Source: Dioszegia crocea | Lineage: Eukaryota > Basidiomycota > Tremellomycetes > Tremellales > Bulleribasidiaceae | DNA: 18,073 bases | Reading direction: 5' to 3' | NCBI GenBank assembly: GCA_001600615.1 | Contig: BCKK01000016.1 | Span: 1 to 18,073, forward strand | Notes under the pieces: model-generated | What the model saw: only the letters and a program-made list of their open reading frames with translations | The model's database searches: none | What the model was told of the DNA's origin: nothing | In this document: positions 1 through 6,711 of the stretch, one piece after another | How the letters are laid out: each line of letters opens with the position of its first letter | Numbering within the stretch: the stretch's first letter is position 1 | Program-made: the position numbers and the translations under genes

Positions 1-341
1 AAGTGCTACTGCACTCCCAAGCCTACCTGCCCCAACGGTGACTGGGCCAAGTCCGTCTGCGCGAAGGACCAGGGCACTTGGAACTCCGACAAGTGCCAGT
101 GCGAGAACCCCAAGTGCTCGGACTGTGACGGACAGGGTCAGGCATGCACTAGCAAGGGCGGCAAGTGGGATGAGTCGAAATGCTACTGCACACCCAAGCC
201 TGCCGACAACGGGACTTGCGACAACTGGTGGCAGGTGTGGCTCTGCAAGCTCAAGGGCAAGGGATGCAGTGAGTCTTCTCTTCCTTTCTCCTCTTTTGGC
301 CACCAGCTGATCTTTCAGACTCTTCATGCAACTGCTTCTAA
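1..341 (+). CDS. Cysteine-rich tandem-module protein, 3' part only (5' end outside window)
   Basis: The product is not recognised as a named family. Frame 1 is open from base 1. An intron at 269-318 (GTGAGT donor, CTGATC before CAG) joins exon 1-268 to 319-341, giving a C-terminus GCNSSCNCF then TAA at 339-341. The protein is built from modules of about 30 residues that end in G-x-W-x3-K-C-x-C-x2-P-K: KCYCTPKP at the window edge, then GTWNSDKCQCENPK, then GKWDESKCYCTPKP, then a diverged last unit with Trp-Trp and a C-x3-C-x-C end. The repeat shows in DNA too: 1-24 and 178-201 match at 22 of 24 bases. Paired Cys with Gly, Trp and Lys suggest a secreted, disulfide-bonded extracellular protein, but the signal peptide lies outside the window. 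That the coding region is real is well supported by the Cys pattern and the spliced end; its function is unknown. Confidence 0.75.
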
Positions 342-1027
342 GCTCCTCGCTCCGGTTCCTGCCTTTACTCTCTTTGACCGGTGAGTCTTCTTTCCCTTGA
401 AACTGTGAGATAGACTGCTGATATGTCAGACTTCCCTTTTACTTCTCCTCCCTCACCGTGAATCTCCCTCTAGGCCTCGGCTCAATTCTCTCCTCCCTGT
501 AAGTCTCAATTCTGCAGCACAATGATCTTCGCTGACATCTCAGCCTCTACTCCCACAGCTCTCCACACCTTTGATCGTATCGATCTCCTCTCGAAAATCC
601 CTCTCTCTTGGGCGCCGTGCACCGATATTAGTAGGTAGCAAGCAGGTAGTATAGTATTAGTTTCATCCGGGTTGGTAGTTTATAATGATCATGTATTTGA
701 TGTCCTTAATCCTGCTATGCTTGGTAGATTCACACACTCCCTTATCGCACATAGCGCTGCCTCCTCGTTCCACTCCAGTTCCCCACTTTGCCCCACCCGT
801 CTAACTCCGGCTACATCCGGGTGACGACGAGGACCCAACCGGTCACCTTTCCTCCTCCCCCTTGACGCGTCTCTTGACTAGCTAATGAAGCAGGACCTCA
901 TCAGCATACGGCGATAACTTCAGCTCTTTGATAGAGAGGACTCGATGGTCATGCTTGTCCTGTATAAGGGACAGCTAGGCGCTTGGAAGGGCAGCAGCCA
1001 ATCTCACCCGCCCAACTCCACTCCATC
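342..1027. other. Intergenic: 3' flank of the Cys-rich gene, then promoter of the F-box gene
   Basis: No convincing gene is seen here. The first 200 bases hold two further intron-like segments (381-429 and 499-543), each with a good donor (GTGAGT, GTAAGT) and a CTGAT or CTGAC branch before CAG; they may be 3'UTR introns of the Cys-rich gene. From about 600 on the DNA is plain, without long ORFs or repeats. A TATAAG at 963-968, about 60 bases before the F-box ATG, is a possible core promoter element. Confidence 0.5.
963..968 (+). promoter_or_regulatory. Possible TATA element of the F-box gene
   Basis: TATAAG lies 60 bases upstream of the ATG at 1028 in otherwise GC-balanced DNA. Position and sequence fit a core promoter element, but the motif is short and could be chance. 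Confidence 0.3.
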
Positions 1028-1999
1028 ATGTCCATTTCATTCGCATCCGCAACACCCACGCTTGCTCCTCGACTCACTGTCGACATCCTCTCTCACCTCT
1101 GTACTACGGTATCCGACCAAGCAGACACCCTGACCCTCATCCATCTCGCGCGCTGTTCTGGCGATCTGCACGATGTAGCTATCCCAGCTCTATACCGACA
1201 TATCACCCTCTCGGAGAACAACATCATTCCCTTCTTCACCCCATGCACCGTCAGCTCTGCACCATCTGCTTGGGTCTACACCACACATCTCGACATCGCC
1301 TCTATCCCCGACGATCTACCCAGCGATATCATCCCTACAACTCCCTCCTCATCCTCATCCTCCCCTCGCCTCTTCCCCAACGTCCGATCTATCACCATCG
1401 GCTCAAAAGCGACTTGGCAGCTCATCGTCCACTCGCATGCCCACCCTACTCCACATCCCCTCATTTCCTTCCTCACCTCCCAAACATCCCCTGAACACCT
1501 GACGGTACACTACCCCACTACCGAGCGCACGGCCCACTCTTTCGGCGGAGGGTACTGCTGCTGCTTTGCTGCCATCCGGGCATTCCAGCAAAATCCACTT
1601 CGAGCGGCCGCGTTCGACCGATCTTCAACTGCGAGGCTGATCTCTGGCCTAGCGAGCCAGTGGACGTTGCAGAGCCTGTCATTGAGGGGTGTGGTGGATG
1701 ATCAACTGCCAGTCGAAGTTGGTGCTGCCAGGATGGAGGTGGAATGGGCAGCGTGCCAGTGTGCGGATGAGACGTATCATGGGGAGTGGTGCTTCAATCA
1801 TGTATCTCCGTTGAAGAGAGTGGAGCAGATCAGGGAGCTACTCGGCTGGGCTCCGGAGAGGGGGACAGTAGTAACGATGCGGGGAGTAGCAAATGTAGGT
1901 GGTTGGTCGGACATTGAGGATGTAGGGAAGTGGATCGATGAGAGATTAGCGGAAGACTCAAAGGACCATACGTGTTGTAGTCTGAAGGTTCGATCATAG
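1028..1999 (+). CDS. F-box-like protein, single exon, 323 aa
   Basis: This is an intronless reading frame from ATG 1028 (MSISFASATP) to TAG 1997-1999. The frame opens earlier, at a TTG at 983, but 1028 is its first ATG. Residues about 14-60 read L-T-V-D-I-L-S-H-L, then a Leu-rich stretch with LIHLARCSGD and ALYRHITL. That is the layout of divergent fungal F-box proteins, in which the motif recruits substrates to an SCF ubiquitin ligase through Skp1. A poly-Ser run (about residues 114-119) follows. The C-terminal half has an unusual Gly/Cys cluster (GGGYCCCF) and a second Cys group (CQC...EWCFNH). No clear leucine-rich repeats were seen. It faces the GMC gene tail to tail with 49 bases between stop codons. 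The F-box call is moderate; an intronless F-box gene among intron-rich neighbours is common in fast-evolving fungal F-box sets. Confidence 0.6.
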   Translation: MSISFASATPTLAPRLTVDILSHLCTTVSDQADTLTLIHLARCSGDLHDVAIPALYRHITLSENNIIPFFTPCTVSSAPSAWVYTTHLDIASIPDDLPSDIIPTTPSSSSSSPRLFPNVRSITIGSKATWQLIVHSHAHPTPHPLISFLTSQTSPEHLTVHYPTTERTAHSFGGGYCCCFAAIRAFQQNPLRAAAFDRSSTARLISGLASQWTLQSLSLRGVVDDQLPVEVGAARMEVEWAACQCADETYHGEWCFNHVSPLKRVEQIRELLGWAPERGTVVTMRGVANVGGWSDIEDVGKWIDERLAEDSKDHTCCSLKVRS

Positions 2000-2048
2000 C
2001 GGTATATACATGGAACCACGCTATCTTGTCATTAACTACTTGTATGTA

Positions 2049-4602
2049 TCAGGCGTTACGGAGCTCGTCGATCACGATACTGGCGCACTTCTCCCCAATG
2101 GCCAAAGCGACCGACATCATGGTGGTCCCCATCGGCTGCGGGACAATGGATGTGTCTGCTTATCAGCTTGTGTCCCAGAAGTGACAGAACAGACTCACCG
2201 GCAATCTTCAGACCCTCCACACCGTGGACGTTGAGCTTGGAGTCCACCACGCCGAACTCCTCTCGCGCGCGCATCGGACAGGTAGACGACGAGTTCCAGG
2301 CGGAGATGACGGTGTCTCGAATCCAATGCTCGATCTCCTTGTCGTCTTCGGCACTGTAGATGATTTTGGAGTCATCCGTGATCGGCCCATCGTGGCGTTT
2401 GCACGCAGCGGCAGAGTTGTCGTGGAAAGAAGGGTGACTGTCGGCGTACTCGCCTCGGTAGGCTGACATCCGGCGGGCCATCTCACGAGTCCTGGGAAGT
2501 CAGCGAGGCCTGTAGCAGGTTTATATCCAAACTTGCACCTTGTACACCCAAATAAGCACGGGAAGATCGGCCGGATGCCTCAGAAGTCCGGCCTTGAACT
2601 TGACGGGTTCGCTCCAATCGTCGGTGTAAGGACTGCTGGGATCCATGGCGTACTTTGTGGCGATCCGGATACTGCCGCGAGAGGCTGGGTAGTTTTGCCA
2701 CCATCCGAATGTCATGTATTTCCCGGGTGGCAACTTTGATCGATCTCCAATGTATTGGCAGCAGAGTGCTGTTCAGTCAGCATATGTTTCGACAAGACGA
2801 GAGGAAGAGCATACCTCCAATGACGACTGGTTTATCGGGCTTTCCCTCACTGATGCTCGCCCAGTGCTCGGCGAATCTGATATATCAGCACACGCTGGTG
2901 TTGCAATCGATATTGAGACTCACTCTGGACCAAGGGCGGCAATCTCCTCTTCGGTCGGGCGGAATTTGAAGCCAAGGTCTAGTAATCAGCTAGAGCTCTG
3001 TGACCCGTACGCGAGGCAAAAGAACGCACTGATGCCGTTGGTAGCTGCCTGGCCGGTCCCGTTACGGTTGAAAAGTTTGAGCTGGGCCTTCACTGTGGCC
3101 TCGTCTTTGCTGAGGAACGCATCGAGGGTTTCGCAGGCGTCGTCGACGTAGTAGCTGGCAAGCTGGAGCTGCGAGCGTCAGCTGGTCAGCTGCGATGAGA
3201 CCGGCTTTTAACACACCTGCTTGTCGCGATACTCCCGGCCTACACCCGGCAGGTCCACCTTGGTCTCCACTCCAGCCTCACTCAGCGAGTCTTTGGATCC
3301 AATACCACTGCGCTGCAGGACCAAGGGCGAGCCCAACGCGCCGGCGCAGAGTATGATCTGCTTCTTCGCCATAGCTTCTGCTCCCTTCGCGAGTTTGATC
3401 CCGACTGCCTTGCCATCCTTGATCAGAATCGAATCCACGATTGTCGAGTTCATCGTACATGTGTTGGCTTGATGGCTTGCCTTGATGGCGTTAACGAGAT
3501 AGGAGCTAACGGTGGTGGAGCGTCTACCCTTTGTATCGATCCATTTGGCCTAAACGGTGAGTTCTATGAATCTTTGGGTGAAATCCGGTCAGGCCAACAT
3601 ACGAGAATGCCATCTGGCAGGGTCAGCATTACCTCAAGGTGTAAACTTGATTGTGCAAAGATAAACTCACAGCCATCTGCAGTCACCTGATCAGACATAT
3701 CGGGTATGTTTCTCATGTCACGAGCCTTGAGCGCAACGAGGTTGAAGTTCCACATCCAGTCAGGCAATTTGTGACTGATGTGTCAGCGTACAGATATTAA
3801 ATGCGCAGGACGCAGAGAAGAACTCACCCTCCGCGAGTGACTACCATTGGGCCCTGGGTCCCATGCTTTGCAGGATCACCGCACCGTGCTAAGAATGTGA
3901 TGGCCTGGGGCGATCAGTTTCGCGACGGAAGTAGCACGGTGGACGACGTACCTTGTGAATGAAAGGCTGCATCTCCTTGTAAGACCAACCCGGCTGGTTC
4001 CAATCGTCCCAGTCTGATGCTGGAGCTTGACCGTATATCTGATTATCAGCCGTTGTAATGCCCAGTCTGTATGCGGTTCAAGCTCACCATGAAGCTGACC
4101 CCAGACCCACCACTAAGATGAAATCAGCAGTACTCGTTAGACGTTGTTAAAAAGCGGCTTACCCTAGCATATTTCCAGCAGCGACAGGAAGTTGTCGGCC
4201 GTTCAATGATCTGTCCATCTCGCTGATGTACGTGGCGGCTGGAGCTCATCAGCAAATAGATCACTAGTCCAGCCAGAGGTGAAGGTCGACCAACCTTTTT
4301 GTTTGTCCATGAGAGACGAGAACATGCTTTCAAGCGGCCCTGTACAATCAGCCGCGGGTCACACTGAGACGATGAGCTTCACTCACTTTTAACGGCCACG
4401 TTGCCCTCCAAGCCATTCCCACTCTCAACGATGAGGATTGAGCTGTTGGGGAAAGCTTCGATCAACCTAGCGGCAACGACACAACCCGCTGTGCCGCCTG
4501 AGATATCAGCACGCTGTCCAGGTTTCGATCATCGGCGGAAACGCCCCACTCACCTCCAATAATGATGTAGTCGTACTCGATGGGCTCAGCACGGTCTGAC
4601 AT
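2049..4602 (-). CDS. GMC oxidoreductase, alcohol-oxidase-like, 601 aa, 16 exons
   Basis: FAD-dependent glucose-methanol-choline family enzyme, expected to oxidise an alcohol-type substrate. Exons: 4602-4554, 4497-4387, 4339-4295, 4238-4163, 4112-4088, 4038-3952, 3904-3828, 3774-3671, 3613-3603, 3549-3217, 3168-3030, 2978-2924, 2876-2815, 2768-2537, 2491-2199, 2155-2049; phases close exactly. The FAD/ADP-binding loop YIIIGGGTAGC is at residues 12-22. AGNMLGGGSGVSFM (89-102) resembles the FAD-site motif of yeast alcohol oxidase. GMC signature 2 is intact: GALGSPLVLQRSGIG (265-279). The C-terminal block reads AWNSSSTCPM (533-542), then FGVVDSKLNVHG and ALAIGEK. Where family members normally have the catalytic His (W-H-S/C-x-x-T-C), this protein has Asn535; the second conserved polar position (Asn or His) aligns with Thr578. 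Intron 14 (2536-2492) must use a GC donor to keep the frame, and exon 9 is only 11 nt. There is no signal peptide. The family is certain; activity and substrate are not. Confidence 0.9.
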
Positions 4603-4656
4603 GTTGGCTGAGAAGAAGAAAGGTGAATGATGGAAGTGTCATGAGTATGTGATGGG

Positions 4657-4664
4657 TATATATA
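4657..4664 (-). promoter_or_regulatory. TATA box of the GMC gene
   Basis: TATATATA lies 55 bases upstream of the GMC start codon, within the 161-bp gap between the GMC gene and the upstream TLS1 stop. A strong TATA suggests a regulated rather than housekeeping promoter, which would fit a substrate-induced oxidase (inference). Confidence 0.5.
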
Positions 4665-4763
4665 GCTAGTGAGATCTGGCGTAAAGGAGGTTATTGTGCC
4701 CTGATTGTGTGTGTGTACAGGCACGGGTCCGAGCGTAGATTGTGTGTATGTATGCATGATGGA

Positions 4764-5916
4764 CTACCTCTTCATCCTTTCGTAGTCAGCATAGCTCATC
4801 ATCAAGTAGGATTAGACATACCTCTTCTTGAATCGATCAAAGACTTCAGCATCAGTAGCCTGCTGAGACTGCTGATCCTTCTGATTGTTATACCTCGGAG
4901 GGGGCAGCCCCGCCGCTTGCCTCTGCTCGTCATTATGCGCGTATATATCCGACGCGATCCTTAGAGTCGGCCTATGATCTGGAGGGGTCAGCTTCGGTAT
5001 AGCAAGTCTAGGTAGCAAGCTCACATCTGGCCGCTGCAAAGTCCTCGTCCTCTGGATTCCTTCTTGTCTTGGTCTCATTCCTCCGCCTCTCCTCCATCTC
5101 CCGCTTTGCCTTCTCCGTCGCTTCGATATTCCTCAGGCGATTCCTGACCATCAGCTCAGTCACTAGCAGGCAGAAAGAAGGACGTACTCCATACCCAGAT
5201 CCATTTCTGGTATACTAGTCAACATGCCCATACTATTCGTCACATTCCCTTCCTCCTCTTCCCCCTCTTTGCTCATATCCCACTGGTACTTCAGGGCCAT
5301 CTTGTACAGCTCAGACTGTGGATCAAGCGGTTCGAGACGTCGACCATCTTCCTTTGCCTGCCCTCGCCTCTTTGCCATCTCAGTCTCTATATACTCTAGC
5401 CTAAAGCCCATCAGCCAAAACTCGCGCCCGTACTCAATCTTATAGCTTACATGTGCTTGTCTGTATCTAGGGCATTGGTCTGTTGGGTGAAGTTGTTACT
5501 CCGTACCATCCTCATCATTCTTTCCGCTTCATCCGCAAACTCGCTATACGACACCATCAGCTCAGTGGCCATAAACCCTATCAAAGGACCTACTCCGGTT
5601 CATCATCCTCATTCTTCTTCCGAGCAGGCGCAACGAGACCATATGATCCACTTCCAGAACCCAAATCATCCCTTGATATCTTCTTCTCTCCCCTGTTGAA
5701 CTTGGCAAGGTCGATACCTTGCTTGCTTTTGCGCAATTTGCGAAGCAAGATCAATTCATCAATCTCCGCCGTGAGGTCTGATTCGGGCTCTTCTGGCTGC
5801 TCGCTAGTCGGACGAGGGGGTGATGGGTGGGTAGAGGGATGATTTGAAGGTCCCGGAGAGTCCAGAGAGGTCTCCTTGAGTCGGGATCCAGCTGGCCGAG
5901 AGCGTTTTTTGAACAT
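4764..5916 (-). CDS. tls1: TLS1 / C9orf78 (Hep59) family spliceosome-associated protein, 305 aa
   Basis: Nuclear protein of the hepatocellular-carcinoma-associated antigen 59 family. In fission yeast Tls1 and in human C9orf78 it binds the Brr2 helicase and tunes splicing of selected introns. Exons: 5916-5594, 5543-5451, 5400-5188, 5143-5025, 4978-4822, 4776-4764; the joined frame is exactly 306 codons. Hallmarks match human C9orf78 in order: N-terminal basic FKKRSR; EIDELILLRKLRKSKQGID (51-69); the core MLEYIETEMAKRRG (139-152), equivalent to human MKYIETELKKRKG; TSIPEMDLGME, equivalent to SGIPEVDLGI; and a basic end FDRFKKRMKR. The length is close to the human 289 aa. Oddity: the last exon is 13 nt and supplies only the end of one Arg codon, Met-Lys-Arg and the stop, behind an AAAG acceptor. 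ATG 5916 is the first Met in frame with the FKKRSR start. The family call is strong. Confidence 0.88.
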
Positions 5917-6007
5917 GACGAGCTTGTGTGATGTGAAGAGACTGAACAGAGGAATTGAGTTGGTTTTTGTTTTGACGTTGCTCATCCGACTGGCGACCTT
6001 CTTCAAA

Positions 6008-6170
6008 ATGGCTTTGCCCAATCTTCGCTGTGAGTAGGACTAGATTCACGCTAGACTAGAGCTGATCATCCGTAGCAATCTTTGCATCTTCCCGTACATC
6101 AGAAGAGGAGAGGCATCTATCGAGGGCCACATTCTACAAATTGTTCGTACAGCCTTTCGCCCGAGATTGA
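6008..6170 (+). CDS. Candidate small spliced ORF, 38 aa, divergent from TLS1
   Basis: Not recognised. Exon 6008-6029 starts with ATG in a strong context (CAAAATGG). The intron 6030-6075 (46 nt) has a GTGAGT donor, CTGATC branch and TAG acceptor, like verified introns of this window. Exon 6076-6170 continues to TGA at 6168-6170. The product starts MALPNLRSIFASSR, then TSEEERHLSRATFYKLF. It is short, hydrophilic and has no membrane segment as modelled. More exons may follow: another intron-like segment lies at 6375-6424. It starts 91 bases from the TLS1 ATG, so the two would share a promoter. Alternatives are a spliced non-coding RNA, or chance, with the opposite-strand frame 6117-6368 being the real gene. 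Low confidence. Confidence 0.28.
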
Positions 6171-6368
6171 TATCCACGGATCAGGCAGCTGATGAGCCAG
6201 TACTGCTTTCGTAGCTTCATGTCTTGTCATCTCCCTCCTGGCCACGCGTAATACATCTCGGGACTTCCCAGCGGGGAGGATTGTAGGCGCCGTCGCTGGA
6301 GTTGGGGGAAAGTTGGTGTGATGTGGCGGAATGGTATCTCTGGGCAGGACAGTGGACGTCAGGTACAA
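6117..6368 (-). CDS. Candidate terminal exon of an unknown small gene (competing with the + model)
   Basis: Not recognised. The minus frame is open from a TAG just upstream of 6368 to a TAG at 6117 and reads, in its second half, RDVLRVARREMTRHEATK, then LPDPWISISGERLYEQF. The first ATG lies mid-way (MTRHEATKAV), which would leave a peptide of about 34 residues. If real, it needs an upstream exon joined near one of three possible acceptors, and none has a matching donor of good quality. It overlaps the candidate + gene, so both are unlikely to be coding. Confidence 0.2.
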   Translation of the reverse strand: MYLTSTVLPRDTIPPHHTNFPPTPATAPTILPAGKSRDVLRVARREMTRHEATKAVLAHQLPDPWISISGERLYEQFVECGPR

Positions 6369-6711
6369 ACTGAGGTGAGGCTAGTGCTTGAGACGTGCAG
6401 TGGCTAGAGGGCTGATGGAGACAGTATGGCAAGAAGCGACGGCATCGCGTGAAATGCACAAGCGCAACGCAGGGGGGTGTCTTCTCCGACATCACTTATG
6501 AACGGCGTTGAGCTCAGTTTGGCCTCCCGTCTACGATGGCAATCATCGTGATGTCTTCTTTTGTACTCTCGACCTGTTTGATAACTTTGTAGCAAGGTAG
6601 ATATGAATGTTGTTTGACAAGGTTCGACAGCTCTACACTCTACAACCCTTTGCGACCCATTCTTTCCCCGCTGTCTGTAGCGTTAGTCCATCCTTGGGAT
6701 CGATCAACCAT

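Larger units (their letters stand above)
5917..6711. other. Unresolved interval between TLS1 and the USP gene
   Basis: About 800 bases without a secure gene. On + there is an ATG in good context (CAAAATGG, 6008) followed by a textbook-like intron (6030-6075), and a second intron-like segment at 6375-6424 (GTGAGG donor, CTGATGG branch, ACAG acceptor). On - a frame without ATG runs 6368-6117 (ends FVECGPR) and looks protein-like, but has no clear splice partner upstream. At most one of these is likely to be coding. The span must also hold the TLS1 promoter and the USP 3'UTR. Confidence 0.5.

Noticed and set aside
983..1027. N-terminal extension of the F-box protein
   Set aside because: The frame is open but begins at TTG, not ATG. 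The first ATG is at 1028 and the F-box lies after it.
2010..3151. Plus-strand frames opposite the GMC gene
   Set aside because: The minus-strand exons there carry FAD and GMC motifs with exact phases; the + frames are shadows.
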